Source: Lachnospiraceae bacterium (lineage in GTDB: Bacteria; Bacillota; Clostridia; Lachnospirales; Lachnospiraceae). From it: DNA of 47,281 bases. A program made the position numbers and the translations under genes. A model generated the notes under the pieces. It worked only from the letters and a program-made list of their open reading frames with translations, searched no databases and was not told the DNA's origin. This document shows, piece by piece, positions 1 through 8,216 of this stretch. Position 1 is the first letter of the stretch; the number at the start of each line of letters is the position of its first letter. The stretch is taken from positions 1-47,281 of the forward strand of contig JAFZUY010000035.1 of NCBI GenBank assembly GCA_017618075.1, in the 5' to 3' direction.

Positions 1-2
1 GA

Positions 3-356
3 CGATGTATTTTGGTCTTGAAGCGTCACTGCGGTTCAATGTCAGAGCTGACAGACGATGAATGGGAAGAGCTTCGCAATCTGGTTTGTAAAGTGGAGGC
101 GTGTTTAAAGACTGTTTTAGGCGCTACTCTATGTAATTGGAGTTGCTTGATGAATAATTTCTATAAAGAGGCAGTACCGAATCCTCACATTCATATTCAT
201 GTAAGGCCAAGATATGATAAGCCTGTAATGCTAAACGAGAGCATTTATACTGATAGCGAGTTTGGACATCATTATGCGTTGAAAAAGAGCGGGGTAATAC
301 CTGCTAAAGATAAGGAAGAAGTATTTATTCGACTAAAAGAATGGTTGAATCGCTAA
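3..356 (+). CDS. HIT family protein (5' end cut by window edge)
   Basis: C-terminal two thirds of a histidine-triad (HIT) nucleotide-binding protein. The HIT signature HIHIH followed by VRPRY is seen around nt 187-210; in this family the triad histidines hydrolyse or transfer nucleotidyl groups of AMP-type or dinucleoside polyphosphate substrates. The open frame continues to the first base, and the residues before the apparent TTG at 12 (ILVLKRH then ELTDDEW) match the usual family stretch before the helix, so the gene begins outside the window and the TTG is not a real start. Substrate cannot be told. The following 91 bp to the next reading frame hold nothing recognisable. Confidence 0.8.
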   Translation, partial: RCILVLKRHCGSMSELTDDEWEELRNLVCKVEACLKTVLGATLCNWSCLMNNFYKEAVPNPHIHIHVRPRYDKPVMLNESIYTDSEFGHHYALKKSGVIPAKDKEEVFIRLKEWLNR

Positions 357-447
357 ATTCAGGTTTGTCGAGTTGAGCGATAGAACATAAAATCGGAAGT
401 TAATTAACTAAGAAACTTACAGTTTTACTGATTAACAGGGGGAACGT

Positions 448-528
448 ATGAAAAAATGGTATGATGAAGAATATGAATTTAATATTGAAGTGACTGGTTT
501 TTTGCATGGTGATCATACGGAAAGATAA
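448..528 (+). pseudogene. 5' fragment of a TIGR04076-like protein
   Basis: A 26-codon frame with a good ribosome binding site (AGGGGGA at 437-443). The peptide starts MKKWYDEEYEF and ends FLHGDHTER. From memory this closely resembles the N-terminus of TIGR04076 family proteins, which continue with about 80 more residues including Cys motifs. Here it stops at a TAA. It lies in the same reading frame as the nucleotidyltransferase that starts 4 bp after the stop, so that gene may be translated by coupling to this leader. It could also be a real short leader peptide; the family assignment is recall, not a search. Confidence 0.45.
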
Positions 529-531
529 AAA

Positions 532-1293
532 ATGTTACCGGAACAGACTGAAAATCTAATCAATATATTTGTTGAACAATCGAAAACAATCCTAAAAGAC
601 AATCTGGTCGGAATATATTTACACGGCTCTGCGGTCATGGGTTGTTTTAATCCGTCAAAAAGCGATCTGGATTTAATCGTGGTTGTCGAAAGACCTATGT
701 CAGACGATGTAAAAAGATTGTTCATGGATATGGTAATCAAATGTAATTCATCGGCGCCTGCCAAAGGGATAGAGATGAGCATTGTTCTGAAAGATGTCTG
801 CAATCCGTTTGTTTATCCCACGCCGTTTGAACTGCATTTTTCTGAAATGCATATGAAATGGTACGAAGATAATCCTGAGGATTATATATGCAAGATGAAA
901 GGCGAGGACAAAGATCTCGCTGCACATTTTTCAATTCTTATAAAAAGAGGCAGATGTTTGTACGGTGCTTCGATTGAAGAAGTCTTTTCGGAGGTACCGG
1001 CATATTTTTATATGGATTCCATATTGGACGATGTTTCTGATGCGCCGAATGATATTGCAGAGAATACGATGTATCTTATTCTAAATCTGGCAAGGGTGCT
1101 GGCATACAAAGAAGAGCAACTTGTGCTGTCTAAAAAAGAAGGCGGAGAGTGGGCTTTAGAACATCTTCCGACGGAATATAAATCTTTAATCGAAACTGCA
1201 ATGACTGAGTATCTGGAAGGCGACAAGCCTGATTATGATATGGATTTGGCTAAAAGATATGCTGAGTATATGACAGCTCGGATAAAAGGATAG
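532..1293 (+). CDS. aminoglycoside adenylyltransferase-like nucleotidyltransferase
   Basis: 253 residues. The N-terminal nucleotidyltransferase fold shows the motif LHGSAVMGCFNP followed by SDLDLIVVV, the Gly-Ser and Asp-x-Asp metal/NTP site of the polymerase-beta superfamily. The C-terminal helical half resembles the DUF4111 domain of AadA/ANT(9)-type aminoglycoside adenylyltransferases. The predicted role is transfer of AMP to a small molecule, possibly an aminoglycoside; resistance is not proven by sequence. The start has no strong ribosome binding site of its own and follows the fragment at 448-528 in frame after 3 bp, suggesting coupled re-initiation. The stop is followed closely by the nitroreductase gene. 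Confidence 0.75.
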   Translation: MLPEQTENLINIFVEQSKTILKDNLVGIYLHGSAVMGCFNPSKSDLDLIVVVERPMSDDVKRLFMDMVIKCNSSAPAKGIEMSIVLKDVCNPFVYPTPFELHFSEMHMKWYEDNPEDYICKMKGEDKDLAAHFSILIKRGRCLYGASIEEVFSEVPAYFYMDSILDDVSDAPNDIAENTMYLILNLARVLAYKEEQLVLSKKEGGEWALEHLPTEYKSLIETAMTEYLEGDKPDYDMDLAKRYAEYMTARIKG

Positions 1294-1311
1294 CAAGGGA
1301 TGGTAAAAAAG

Positions 1312-1845
1312 ATGAACGTTATAGAAACAATAAAAAGCAGACACAGTTATCGCGGAACGTATAAACCGAATAAAGTTCCGAGAGAAGACTTAACAAAGAT
1401 AATGCAGGCGGGATTGGATGCGCCGTCCGGATGCAACAAACAGACGACAAGTTTAATATGCGTGGATGATTCAGACATCCTAAAAGAAATACATGCTGTC
1501 ATCAATCCACCCATAGCGGAAACGGCTCCGGCGATGATTTGCGTTTTAACCAAGAGAATTAACGCATACAGAGATAAGTGTTTTGCTATTCAGGATTATT
1601 CGGCGGCTATAGAAAATATGCTTTTGGCAATAGTTGAATTGGGATATCAGAGTTGCTGGTTTGAAGGTCATATTACAGATGATGACAGAATATGTGATAA
1701 GATTGCAAAGATACTAAATGTACCTGAAGAATATGATTTAGTTTGCGTTCTCCCTGTCGGAATTGCGGAAAACGAACCTCTGCTTCCGAGGAAGAAGGAA
1801 TTTAGTGAAAGAGCATGGTTTAACTCTTTTATGAGTAAGGAATAA
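1312..1845 (+). CDS. nitroreductase family FMN oxidoreductase
   Basis: About 177 residues. It shows the nitroreductase N-terminal pattern (IKSRHSYRGTY, then APSGCNKQTT), where Arg and Ser/Asn residues bind the FMN phosphate and ribityl chain, and a C-terminal GYQSCWFEGHI segment typical of the family. The likely activity is NAD(P)H-dependent reduction of an unknown nitro, quinone or other small substrate. I place the start at 1312 because AAGGGA (1295-1300) is then about 11 bp upstream and homologues begin MNVIETIKSR; the ATG at 1300 would sit directly against the ribosome binding site. It sits in a same-strand run of unrelated enzymes. Confidence 0.85.
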   Translation: MNVIETIKSRHSYRGTYKPNKVPREDLTKIMQAGLDAPSGCNKQTTSLICVDDSDILKEIHAVINPPIAETAPAMICVLTKRINAYRDKCFAIQDYSAAIENMLLAIVELGYQSCWFEGHITDDDRICDKIAKILNVPEEYDLVCVLPVGIAENEPLLPRKKEFSERAWFNSFMSKE

Positions 1846-1863
1846 TATTACGTATTTATCGAT

Positions 1864-2556
1864 ATGAACAAAATTCTCGAAAACAAAAAAGTTATATTTC
1901 TTGATGTCGGTTATACGTTAGATGCGCCTGCTTCGGGTGACTGGATGCTTACGAACAAATTTTATGAAATTGTCGGCGACAGAATAAACGGTATAGACCC
2001 CGAAGAGATAAGAAGAGCCAAGTATGTCGGAATAGATTTTCTTGAAGAGAACCATCTTTTATATACGATGGAAGAAGAGTACAAACAGGACATTGAATTC
2101 TATTCGATTGTATCAAAGGAACTGGGCATGCGATTGTCTTTGAAAGAACTGGAAGAAATCGCTTACGACAGAACCTACAACATGAAAAACTATATCGTTT
2201 ATCCGGGAACCGTTGATGCCGTAAAAGAACTGTCAAAATCTTTTAAACTGGGTATCATCTCAGATACGTGGCCGAGCATTACTCCTCAGCTGGAATATAT
2301 CGGAGTTTTGAAGTACATTTCTTTTTATACTTACAGTTGCTCCATTGGAGTCTTTAAACCTGATGAAAGAATGTATCTGGATGCGCTTGGCAAATGCGGA
2401 GTTCCCGCCGAAGAAACGGTATTTGTGGATGACAGAGTCGCCAATCTTGAGGGTGCGGCAAAGGTAGGTATTACTCCCGTTCTGATTACGGTCAATCCGG
2501 GATCTGATCGGGAAACATCTTTTACGAAAATAAAAGAATTAAGAGATTTATTATAA
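1864..2556 (+). CDS. HAD-superfamily hydrolase
   Basis: 230 residues. Motif I is FLDVGYT, with the nucleophile Asp14. The second acidic position of the usual DxDxT is Gly16, which is seen in a subset of HAD proteins. Motif II is in IISDTWPS, motif III Lys is in FKPDERMY, and motif IV is FVDDRVAN. The order and the helical cap after motif I fit subfamily IA phosphatases. The cytoplasmic substrate is unknown. Loss of the acid/base Asp means hydrolase activity should not be assumed. It is followed after 12 bp by the CbiL-like gene. Confidence 0.8.
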   Translation: MNKILENKKVIFLDVGYTLDAPASGDWMLTNKFYEIVGDRINGIDPEEIRRAKYVGIDFLEENHLLYTMEEEYKQDIEFYSIVSKELGMRLSLKELEEIAYDRTYNMKNYIVYPGTVDAVKELSKSFKLGIISDTWPSITPQLEYIGVLKYISFYTYSCSIGVFKPDERMYLDALGKCGVPAEETVFVDDRVANLEGAAKVGITPVLITVNPGSDRETSFTKIKELRDLL

Positions 2557-2568
2557 AAGAATAAAAAA

Positions 2569-3225
2569 ATGATAGGTAAATTATATGCCGTCGGAGTCGG
2601 ACCGGGGGACCCGAAGCTTCTGACTTTGAAGGCTGTTGAAACAATTAAAAATGCAGACTGTATAGCATGTCCTAAGAGTAAGGGAGAGCCGGGGATTGCG
2701 TATAAAATTGCGCAGGGTGCCGTAGATGAAATCGCTTCAAAAGAATTGCTGCTGTTGGATTTTCCCATGCGTGAAGACGACATAAAAGAGTTTCACGAGA
2801 AGGCAGCTAAGCAGATAATGGAGTACCTTGCAAGGGGCATGAGTGTTGCGTTCCTAACATTGGGTGATCCACAGTTTTATTCGACATTTTATTATGTTGC
2901 AGACATCATAAAAGATAGCGGATACGACTATGAAATTATCAATGGCATTACATCATTCAGCGCCGCTTCAGCCGGCTTGAAACTGCCTCTTTCCTTAGGC
3001 GATGCAGCAGTGATGATAACTTCAGGAGAGTATTGCGAATTCGACGGAACGCTGGTGATTTTAAAGGTTGGAAAGAATCTTAAAGAAATAAAAGAAAAGG
3101 TATCTGCGAGCGGCAGAAATGCATTTTTGGTTGAAAATTGCGGAATGGAAAATGAGCGTATCTTTTATGATCTTAAATCCATACCTGATGAAGCAGGATA
3201 CTTTTCAGTTTTAATCGTAAAATAA
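2569..3225 (+). CDS. cbiL: precorrin-2/cobalt-factor II C20-methyltransferase
   Basis: 218 residues of a tetrapyrrole methyltransferase. The N-terminal glycine-rich loop VGVGPGDPKLLTLKA (residues 8-22), the IKNADCIACPKS segment and LTLGDPQFYSTF match CobI/CbiL, which adds a methyl group from SAM at C20 during cobalamin corrin-ring synthesis. The length is slightly short of the usual 230-240 residues and the C-terminus ends directly in the last strand. No other cobalamin gene is in the window, so it is an isolated pathway gene; a related methyltransferase with another substrate cannot be excluded. Confidence 0.75.
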   Translation: MIGKLYAVGVGPGDPKLLTLKAVETIKNADCIACPKSKGEPGIAYKIAQGAVDEIASKELLLLDFPMREDDIKEFHEKAAKQIMEYLARGMSVAFLTLGDPQFYSTFYYVADIIKDSGYDYEIINGITSFSAASAGLKLPLSLGDAAVMITSGEYCEFDGTLVILKVGKNLKEIKEKVSASGRNAFLVENCGMENERIFYDLKSIPDEAGYFSVLIVK

Positions 3226-3236
3226 GGAAAATTAGT

Positions 3237-3902
3237 TTGAAAAGACACATTATGAATTTAACGCCTTCTCCGCTTAAGATGATTAGGGAAGGCACTAAAA
3301 CAATTGAACTAAGATTGCTCGATGAAAAAAGAAAAGACATTTCCGTCGGAGACACAATTGTATTTAATAACACCGAAGATGAGAATGATTCTTTGTGTGT
3401 GATGGTTGAGGATTTGTTTGTCTTTGATTCGTTTGAAGAACTGTATGCGAACCTTCCTTTGCTCGAGTGCGGTTATACAGAGGAAGACATAGATTCTGCA
3501 TCTCCCGAGGATATGGAATTGTATTATCCAAAGGAAAAACAGGCGCAGTACGGTGTAGTCGGCATTAAGGTAAAGCCGATAGTCGGAATGACTGTCAAGG
3601 GCATAATTGACCGCCCGATTGGAAGTCATCACCCGAGACACCCGGAAAATGTTTACCCTGTTAACTACGGATTTGTCGAAGGAATCATAGCTCCTGACGG
3701 CGCAGAACAGGATGTGTATGTGCTTGGCACCGACAAGCCGTTATGGACCTTCGAAGGAAAGGTCATTGCAGTTTATCATCGTTTCAATGACGTGGAAGAC
3801 AAATGGATTGTATCACTCGACGAAAGCGATTATTCAGACGAAGAAATCCTCAAGATGATTGATTTTCAGGAGCGATATTTCAAAGGAAAGTTGGTAAGAT
3901 AG
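3237..3902 (+). CDS. ASCH domain fused to inorganic pyrophosphatase-like domain
   Basis: 221 residues. Residues 1-115 form an ASCH-type domain (MIREGTKTIELRLLDEKRK, then SVGDTIVFNN), a PUA-like fold thought to bind RNA or modified nucleotides. Residues 120-221 resemble a shortened family I inorganic pyrophosphatase-like domain: IIDRPIGSHHPRHPENVYPV, NYGFVEG, and the acidic run APDGAEQDVYVLG. The start is a TTG at 3237, chosen because AAGGA (3224-3228) lies 8 bp upstream and homologues begin at this point. The function is not established; the domain pairing suggests cleavage or sensing of a nucleotide pyrophosphate. Confidence 0.75.
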   Translation: MKRHIMNLTPSPLKMIREGTKTIELRLLDEKRKDISVGDTIVFNNTEDENDSLCVMVEDLFVFDSFEELYANLPLLECGYTEEDIDSASPEDMELYYPKEKQAQYGVVGIKVKPIVGMTVKGIIDRPIGSHHPRHPENVYPVNYGFVEGIIAPDGAEQDVYVLGTDKPLWTFEGKVIAVYHRFNDVEDKWIVSLDESDYSDEEILKMIDFQERYFKGKLVR

Positions 3903-3910
3903 GATATAAA

Positions 3911-4435
3911 ATGAAAACATATTTTGATGACGGAAAAATAAAAGTTAGAAGCATGATTTCGGAAGATGCTAAGATTTTGTACGATACATATTTATCGTAC
4001 GGATGGCACCCGAATATCGAAACATACGAAAATTATTTTAAAGATCAGGAAGAAGGAAAAAGACTCGTTTTTATAGCTGAGTATAAAGGCAGAGTTTCGG
4101 GCCAGTGTACGCTTGTTTTGAATCCTGATGAAGGCTACTTAGCCAACAAAGGAATTCCCGAAATAGTGGATTTGACTGTGTTCTTTGATGTTCACAACAA
4201 AGGCATCGGAACTAAGATTTTAGACGCAGCTGAAAAAGAAGCTTCTAAAATATCAAAGCAGGTTTATCTGGCAGTCGGAGTCCATTCGGGATATGGCGCT
4301 GCGCAAAGACTGTATGTTAAAAGAGGCTATGTTTTCGACGGCAGCGGAGTATGGTATCAGGGTAAACAGCTTGAACAATATGCACCCTGCGTTAATGACG
4401 ATGATTTGGTTCTTTTTATGATAAAAGATTTGTAA
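3911..4435 (+). CDS. GNAT family N-acetyltransferase
   Basis: 174 residues with the GNAT fold. Motif A is NKGIGTKILDAAEKEA, which binds the acetyl-CoA pyrophosphate, preceded by the strand IVDLTVFFDV. The later segment GYGAAQRLYVKRGYVFDG is the usual RLYxxxGF-type motif. It probably acetylates a small amine in the cytoplasm; the substrate is unknown. It begins 8 bp after the ASCH fusion gene and ends 13 bp before the methyltransferase, so the three are probably co-transcribed. Confidence 0.85.
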   Translation: MKTYFDDGKIKVRSMISEDAKILYDTYLSYGWHPNIETYENYFKDQEEGKRLVFIAEYKGRVSGQCTLVLNPDEGYLANKGIPEIVDLTVFFDVHNKGIGTKILDAAEKEASKISKQVYLAVGVHSGYGAAQRLYVKRGYVFDGSGVWYQGKQLEQYAPCVNDDDLVLFMIKDL

Positions 4436-4448
4436 TTCAGGGGAAGAG

Positions 4449-5066
4449 ATGAGTATCAGAACAAATTATGAAAAATGGTATGAAGGCGACGAATATTACT
4501 GGGGACTGGAACCCGGTGATTTTCTTGATGAACTGATTCGTCTTTGCCCGCCTTCCGAAGATAAAAAGGTGCTTGATATCGGCTGTGGTGAAGGAAAAGA
4601 TGCAGTCTATATGGCTGAAAAGGGCTATGATGTAACGGCCTTTGATTTGACAGAAAACGGCATCAAAAAGACTATTGCATTGGCTGAAAAAAGAAACGTG
4701 AAAATCAATGCATATGTTGATGATATCAATACCTTCAGTACCGATGAAAAGTTCGACATTATTTACTCGACAGGAACAGTTCAATATCTCTTCGACGAGA
4801 ACATAAAAGGTTTCTTTGAAAAACTTGAAAACATAACAAAACCCAACGGTATTGTTTTCATAAATGTTTTTGTAGAAAAGTCGTTTCTTGAATTACCGCC
4901 TGACTGGGACATAGAAGAAAAAATGTGGAAGTCGGGTGTATTATTTACTTACTTTGCGGACTGGAAAGTTGAACGTATCGACGAAGTTATTTTCGAAGAT
5001 AACAGTGGCGGAATTCCGCATTTTCACTGCATGGATACAATCATCTGCAGACGGATATGCGAATGA
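4449..5066 (+). CDS. class I SAM-dependent methyltransferase
   Basis: 205 residues. Motif I VLDIGCGEGKD (about residues 41-51) binds SAM, the acidic end of strand 2 is in VTAFDLTENG, and the motif after strand 4 is IIYSTGTVQYL. The N-terminal YEKWYEGDEYYWG segment is reminiscent of TehB/thiopurine-type small-molecule methyltransferases. A ribosome binding site (AGGGGAAG) precedes the ATG. The substrate is not identifiable. The DNA immediately downstream looks like decayed coding sequence. Confidence 0.85.
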   Translation: MSIRTNYEKWYEGDEYYWGLEPGDFLDELIRLCPPSEDKKVLDIGCGEGKDAVYMAEKGYDVTAFDLTENGIKKTIALAEKRNVKINAYVDDINTFSTDEKFDIIYSTGTVQYLFDENIKGFFEKLENITKPNGIVFINVFVEKSFLELPPDWDIEEKMWKSGVLFTYFADWKVERIDEVIFEDNSGGIPHFHCMDTIICRRICE

Positions 5067-5181
5067 GTTTGAATATTATATAGATGGCGAAAAAGTCAGC
5101 ATGGAAGAATAAATTAATCCGCCAAGCGAAAGCAATGATGAATATTACGATATAAATGATGATTTTATGACAATAGAATAG
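5065..5181 (+). pseudogene. possible decayed 3' coding fragment
   Basis: In the frame starting at 5065 the DNA reads as a plausible acidic protein tail (EFEYYIDGEKVSMEE, stop, then INPPSESNDEYYDINDD and FMTIE, stop) interrupted by one TAA at 5110-5112 and ending in TAG at 5179-5181. Composition resembles real coding sequence rather than spacer, but no family is recognised. It may be the remains of a gene lost downstream of the methyltransferase. Confidence 0.25.
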
Positions 5182-5193
5182 ATTTTTGGAACA

Positions 5194-5232
5194 TTACGGG
5201 TGTAAATGCAAAAACCTCAAAAAAGCCCGTAA
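5194..5232 (+). terminator. weak terminator-like hairpin
   Basis: A 7-bp perfect stem TTACGGG (5194-5200) with CCCGTAA (5226-5232) around a 25-nt A-rich loop lies between the methyltransferase and the sensor kinase. The following bases are pyrimidine-rich but lack a clean U-run, so efficiency is doubtful. Confidence 0.35.
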
Positions 5233-5253
5233 ATTCTTCTCGTCGCTATTTTA

Positions 5254-5283
5254 TTGCAAGAACACGTGAAAATGTGCTAAAAT
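5254..5283 (+). promoter_or_regulatory. sigma-A-like promoter for the hybrid sensor kinase
   Basis: TTGCAA (5254-5259) and TAAAAT (5278-5283) are separated by 18 bp, about 97 bp upstream of the kinase start. The leader then contains GCAGG/CCTGC arms (about 5298-5325) able to form a small hairpin. The rest of the 313-bp gap holds the decayed fragment and weak hairpin listed separately. Confidence 0.5.
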
Positions 5284-5379
5284 AAAGCGGTATATGGGCA
5301 GGCGGGATAATAGTCTCTTGACCTGCTTGTTTTGCATGTAAAAAATCAGTGTGGTTTAGCTTTAATCTGAGGGGAATAA

Positions 5380-8178
5380 ATGAGTCTTGCAACAGTACTG
5401 AACATGCACAATCTGCTTAATATTCTGTTATTCGGAGTTCTGGTGGTATTGGTAATAATACTGCTTGTTCTTCTGTATGCCATAGCAATGTACGGCAGAA
5501 AGAAAAATAAAACCGGCAGAGTAAGTGACAGAAAGAGAAGATTCAACTTTGTATTTACTCTTTCCATTACTTTTATTCTCATGTTTTTTGCCGTTATTTA
5601 TACTTCGAGACTTTTTTATGAGGAGTCGGTCTCAACGCTGTACGGAGAGTGCGAGGACAAGGTTTCAAAAATTGCAGACAGCCTTTCGACTTACCTTAAC
5701 ACATCCGAAGCGGTTTTGTGGGTGACGGGAGACTCAGCGGATCAGATGTATCAGGACGGCGCGAGCACGGAAATCATTCATGATTATTTAAGATCCGAAA
5801 CTTACAGTCAGCAGGTAAAATTCGATGAAAACTTCATGGGATTTTATGCGGTAATAGATGATGTATTTATGTCCGGTATCGACTGGATAGCTCCGGATGA
5901 TTATAATCCTTACGAGCGTGACTGGTACAAAGCCGCGGTTAAAGCGGACGGCGATGTAGCAATCGTAGAACCTTATCTTGATGCGCAGAGCGGCGACATC
6001 ATCATTTCTTTTGCGAAGCTTTTATCGGATAAAAAGAACTCGGTATCGCTCGACGTATCACTTAACCATATCCAGGAAACCGTTGAAGAGATCAACATTA
6101 ACGGCAACGGCTACGGAATGGTAATAGATAAAAACGGCGGAATTATCGCACACAAGGATGCTTCCTTAAACGGTAAGAACTGTTCGGAAGTGTTTGAAGA
6201 CGATGCGTTTTTAAATGCCGTATTAAACACAAGAAACGGCAGAACCGAAGCGGTTGTTGACGGTTATAAATATACGATTTTCGTAAACGAAGTATTAAAT
6301 CAGTGGTATACGGTTGTACTTGTCAAAAACATGGAGCTTTTCACCGAAACCAGAGTACAGCTTATCGTAAACGTCTGCGTATACTTAATTATTTTCTTCC
6401 TCATCACGTTCTTCTACTACATGAGTTACATGAATGAGCAGAGCGCCAACCAGAAGATGGAAGAGCTCATTTCAAGCAAGCAGAAGCAGGAATACGAGGC
6501 GAAAGTGCTTAAGCTCGAAAAGAGCGCCGCTGACGATGCAAACAAAGCCAAGAGCCGTTTCCTAGCAGATATGTCGCATGAGATCAGAACGCCTATCAAC
6601 GCAGTGCTCGGTATGAACGAAATGATTCTTCGTGAGACCGACAGCGAGAGCATAAAAGAGTATGCAGGCAACATCCGTACTTCGGGACGCGCACTGCTTT
6701 CACTTATAAACAGTATTCTTGACTTCTCCAAGATTGAAGACGGCAAGATGGAGATTGTTCCCGTCGATTACAGCGTGGTCGACATGATTCATTATCTTCA
6801 GAATTCAATCGCCGAGAGAGCCGCTGCAAAGAGCCTTCAATTTATCGTTGACGTGGATCCTTCGATTCCAAAGACTTTGCACGGCGACGACATGCGAGTA
6901 AGTCAGGTCATCATGAACCTTCTTACCAACGCCGTAAAATATACAAAGACCGGCGAAGTAAGACTGACTGTTAAAAACAGCGGTATTACCGACGGAGACC
7001 TTTTGCTTTATGTGGAAGTAAAAGATACCGGCGTCGGCATAAAAGAAGAAGACATGCCCAAACTCTTCGAGTCCTTCGAAAGACTCGACAAAGAAAAGAA
7101 CCGTAACATCGAAGGTACCGGCCTTGGCATGTCAATCGTTACAAGACTGCTTACAATGATGGGCAGCAGACTTTCTGCAGAAAGCAAATACGGAGAAGGC
7201 TCAACATTCTCGTTTGTGATTAAACAGGGAATCGTGGACGAAACTCCGATTGACGATACATATGTTAAACTGTCCGAAGGAAGCTTTTCGAAAGAAGTGA
7301 AGACTTACCACGAGTCATTCACGGCACCCGAAGGCAGAATACTTATAGTCGATGACACAAAGATGAATCTTAATGTGGCAAAGAATCTTTTAAAGAAGAC
7401 TCTTTTAATCATCGAAACCGCATTAAGCGGCGACGAAGCATTAACACTTTGCGCATCGAAGAAATACGACGTAATCTTAATGGACCAGCGTATGCCCGGC
7501 TTAGACGGCACACAGACGTTGCATTTAATCAAAGAACAGTTTGAAGGCTACAATATCGACACGCCCGTTATCTGCCTCACAGCGGACGCGATAAGCGGCG
7601 CCAGAGACAGATATCTGGCAGAGGGCTTTTCGGATTATCTCACGAAGCCCATCGAAGGCAGCGAACTGGAGAAGATGCTTCTGAAATATCTGCCTGAGGA
7701 AAAAATCATAAAAGGTGAGAATCAGATCACTTTTGATCTTGAGAGCGATAAGGAATCGGTTAAAGATTCTTTTATGATAAAGCTTTCAGACCTCGGTATC
7801 GATACAGACACCGGCCTTTCGTACTGTCAGAATGATTCGGACATTTATAAAAACATTGTCTCCGAATACATAAAAGAAATGCCCGAGCGCTCAGGTCATC
7901 TGAAAGAATGCTTTGATGCAGAAGACTGGAAAAACTACTGCGTTTACATTCATTCGCTTAAGAGCACTTCGAAAATGATTGGTGAGAAGAATCTTTTCGA
8001 AAAAGCCTTAAAACTTGAAGAAGCGGCGAGCAGAGAAGATGCAGACTTCATAAAAGAAAATCACGCGGAAGCTTTGGAAGAATATACCGGTTTAGTGAAT
8101 AAAATGGCAGATGTTCTTGACATCGATTTATCGGCAAATGATAAAGACGATGACATCATGGAGTTTTTGCCTGAATAA
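5380..8178 (+). CDS. membrane hybrid sensor histidine kinase / response regulator with HPt
   Basis: 932 residues. Two N-terminal membrane segments (about 14-36 and 52-72) are followed by an extracellular Cache-like sensor (about 80-320, with DDYNPYERDWYKAA) and a third membrane segment (about 328-350). Next come a short coiled coil, HisKA with phospho-acceptor His400 in DMSHEIRTP, an HATPase domain (NLLTNAVKYT; DTGVG; GTGLGMSIV), a receiver domain with Asp702 in LMDQRMPG, and an HPt domain with His858 in IHSLKS. This is a complete multi-step phosphorelay in one protein that senses an external small ligand; the output partner is not in the window. Its own promoter and an AGGGGA ribosome binding site suggest independent expression. 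Confidence 0.92.
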   Translation: MSLATVLNMHNLLNILLFGVLVVLVIILLVLLYAIAMYGRKKNKTGRVSDRKRRFNFVFTLSITFILMFFAVIYTSRLFYEESVSTLYGECEDKVSKIADSLSTYLNTSEAVLWVTGDSADQMYQDGASTEIIHDYLRSETYSQQVKFDENFMGFYAVIDDVFMSGIDWIAPDDYNPYERDWYKAAVKADGDVAIVEPYLDAQSGDIIISFAKLLSDKKNSVSLDVSLNHIQETVEEININGNGYGMVIDKNGGIIAHKDASLNGKNCSEVFEDDAFLNAVLNTRNGRTEAVVDGYKYTIFVNEVLNQWYTVVLVKNMELFTETRVQLIVNVCVYLIIFFLITFFYYMSYMNEQSANQKMEELISSKQKQEYEAKVLKLEKSAADDANKAKSRFLADMSHEIRTPINAVLGMNEMILRETDSESIKEYAGNIRTSGRALLSLINSILDFSKIEDGKMEIVPVDYSVVDMIHYLQNSIAERAAAKSLQFIVDVDPSIPKTLHGDDMRVSQVIMNLLTNAVKYTKTGEVRLTVKNSGITDGDLLLYVEVKDTGVGIKEEDMPKLFESFERLDKEKNRNIEGTGLGMSIVTRLLTMMGSRLSAESKYGEGSTFSFVIKQGIVDETPIDDTYVKLSEGSFSKEVKTYHESFTAPEGRILIVDDTKMNLNVAKNLLKKTLLIIETALSGDEALTLCASKKYDVILMDQRMPGLDGTQTLHLIKEQFEGYNIDTPVICLTADAISGARDRYLAEGFSDYLTKPIEGSELEKMLLKYLPEEKIIKGENQITFDLESDKESVKDSFMIKLSDLGIDTDTGLSYCQNDSDIYKNIVSEYIKEMPERSGHLKECFDAEDWKNYCVYIHSLKSTSKMIGEKNLFEKALKLEEAASREDADFIKENHAEALEEYTGLVNKMADVLDIDLSANDKDDDIMEFLPE

Positions 8179-8216
8179 AAAAATATATAAATCATCATTT
8201 TAGGAGGATTTTAAAA

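Noticed and set aside
12-14. TTG as start of the HIT gene
   Set aside because: The frame is open to the window edge and the upstream residues fit the family, so the true start lies outside.
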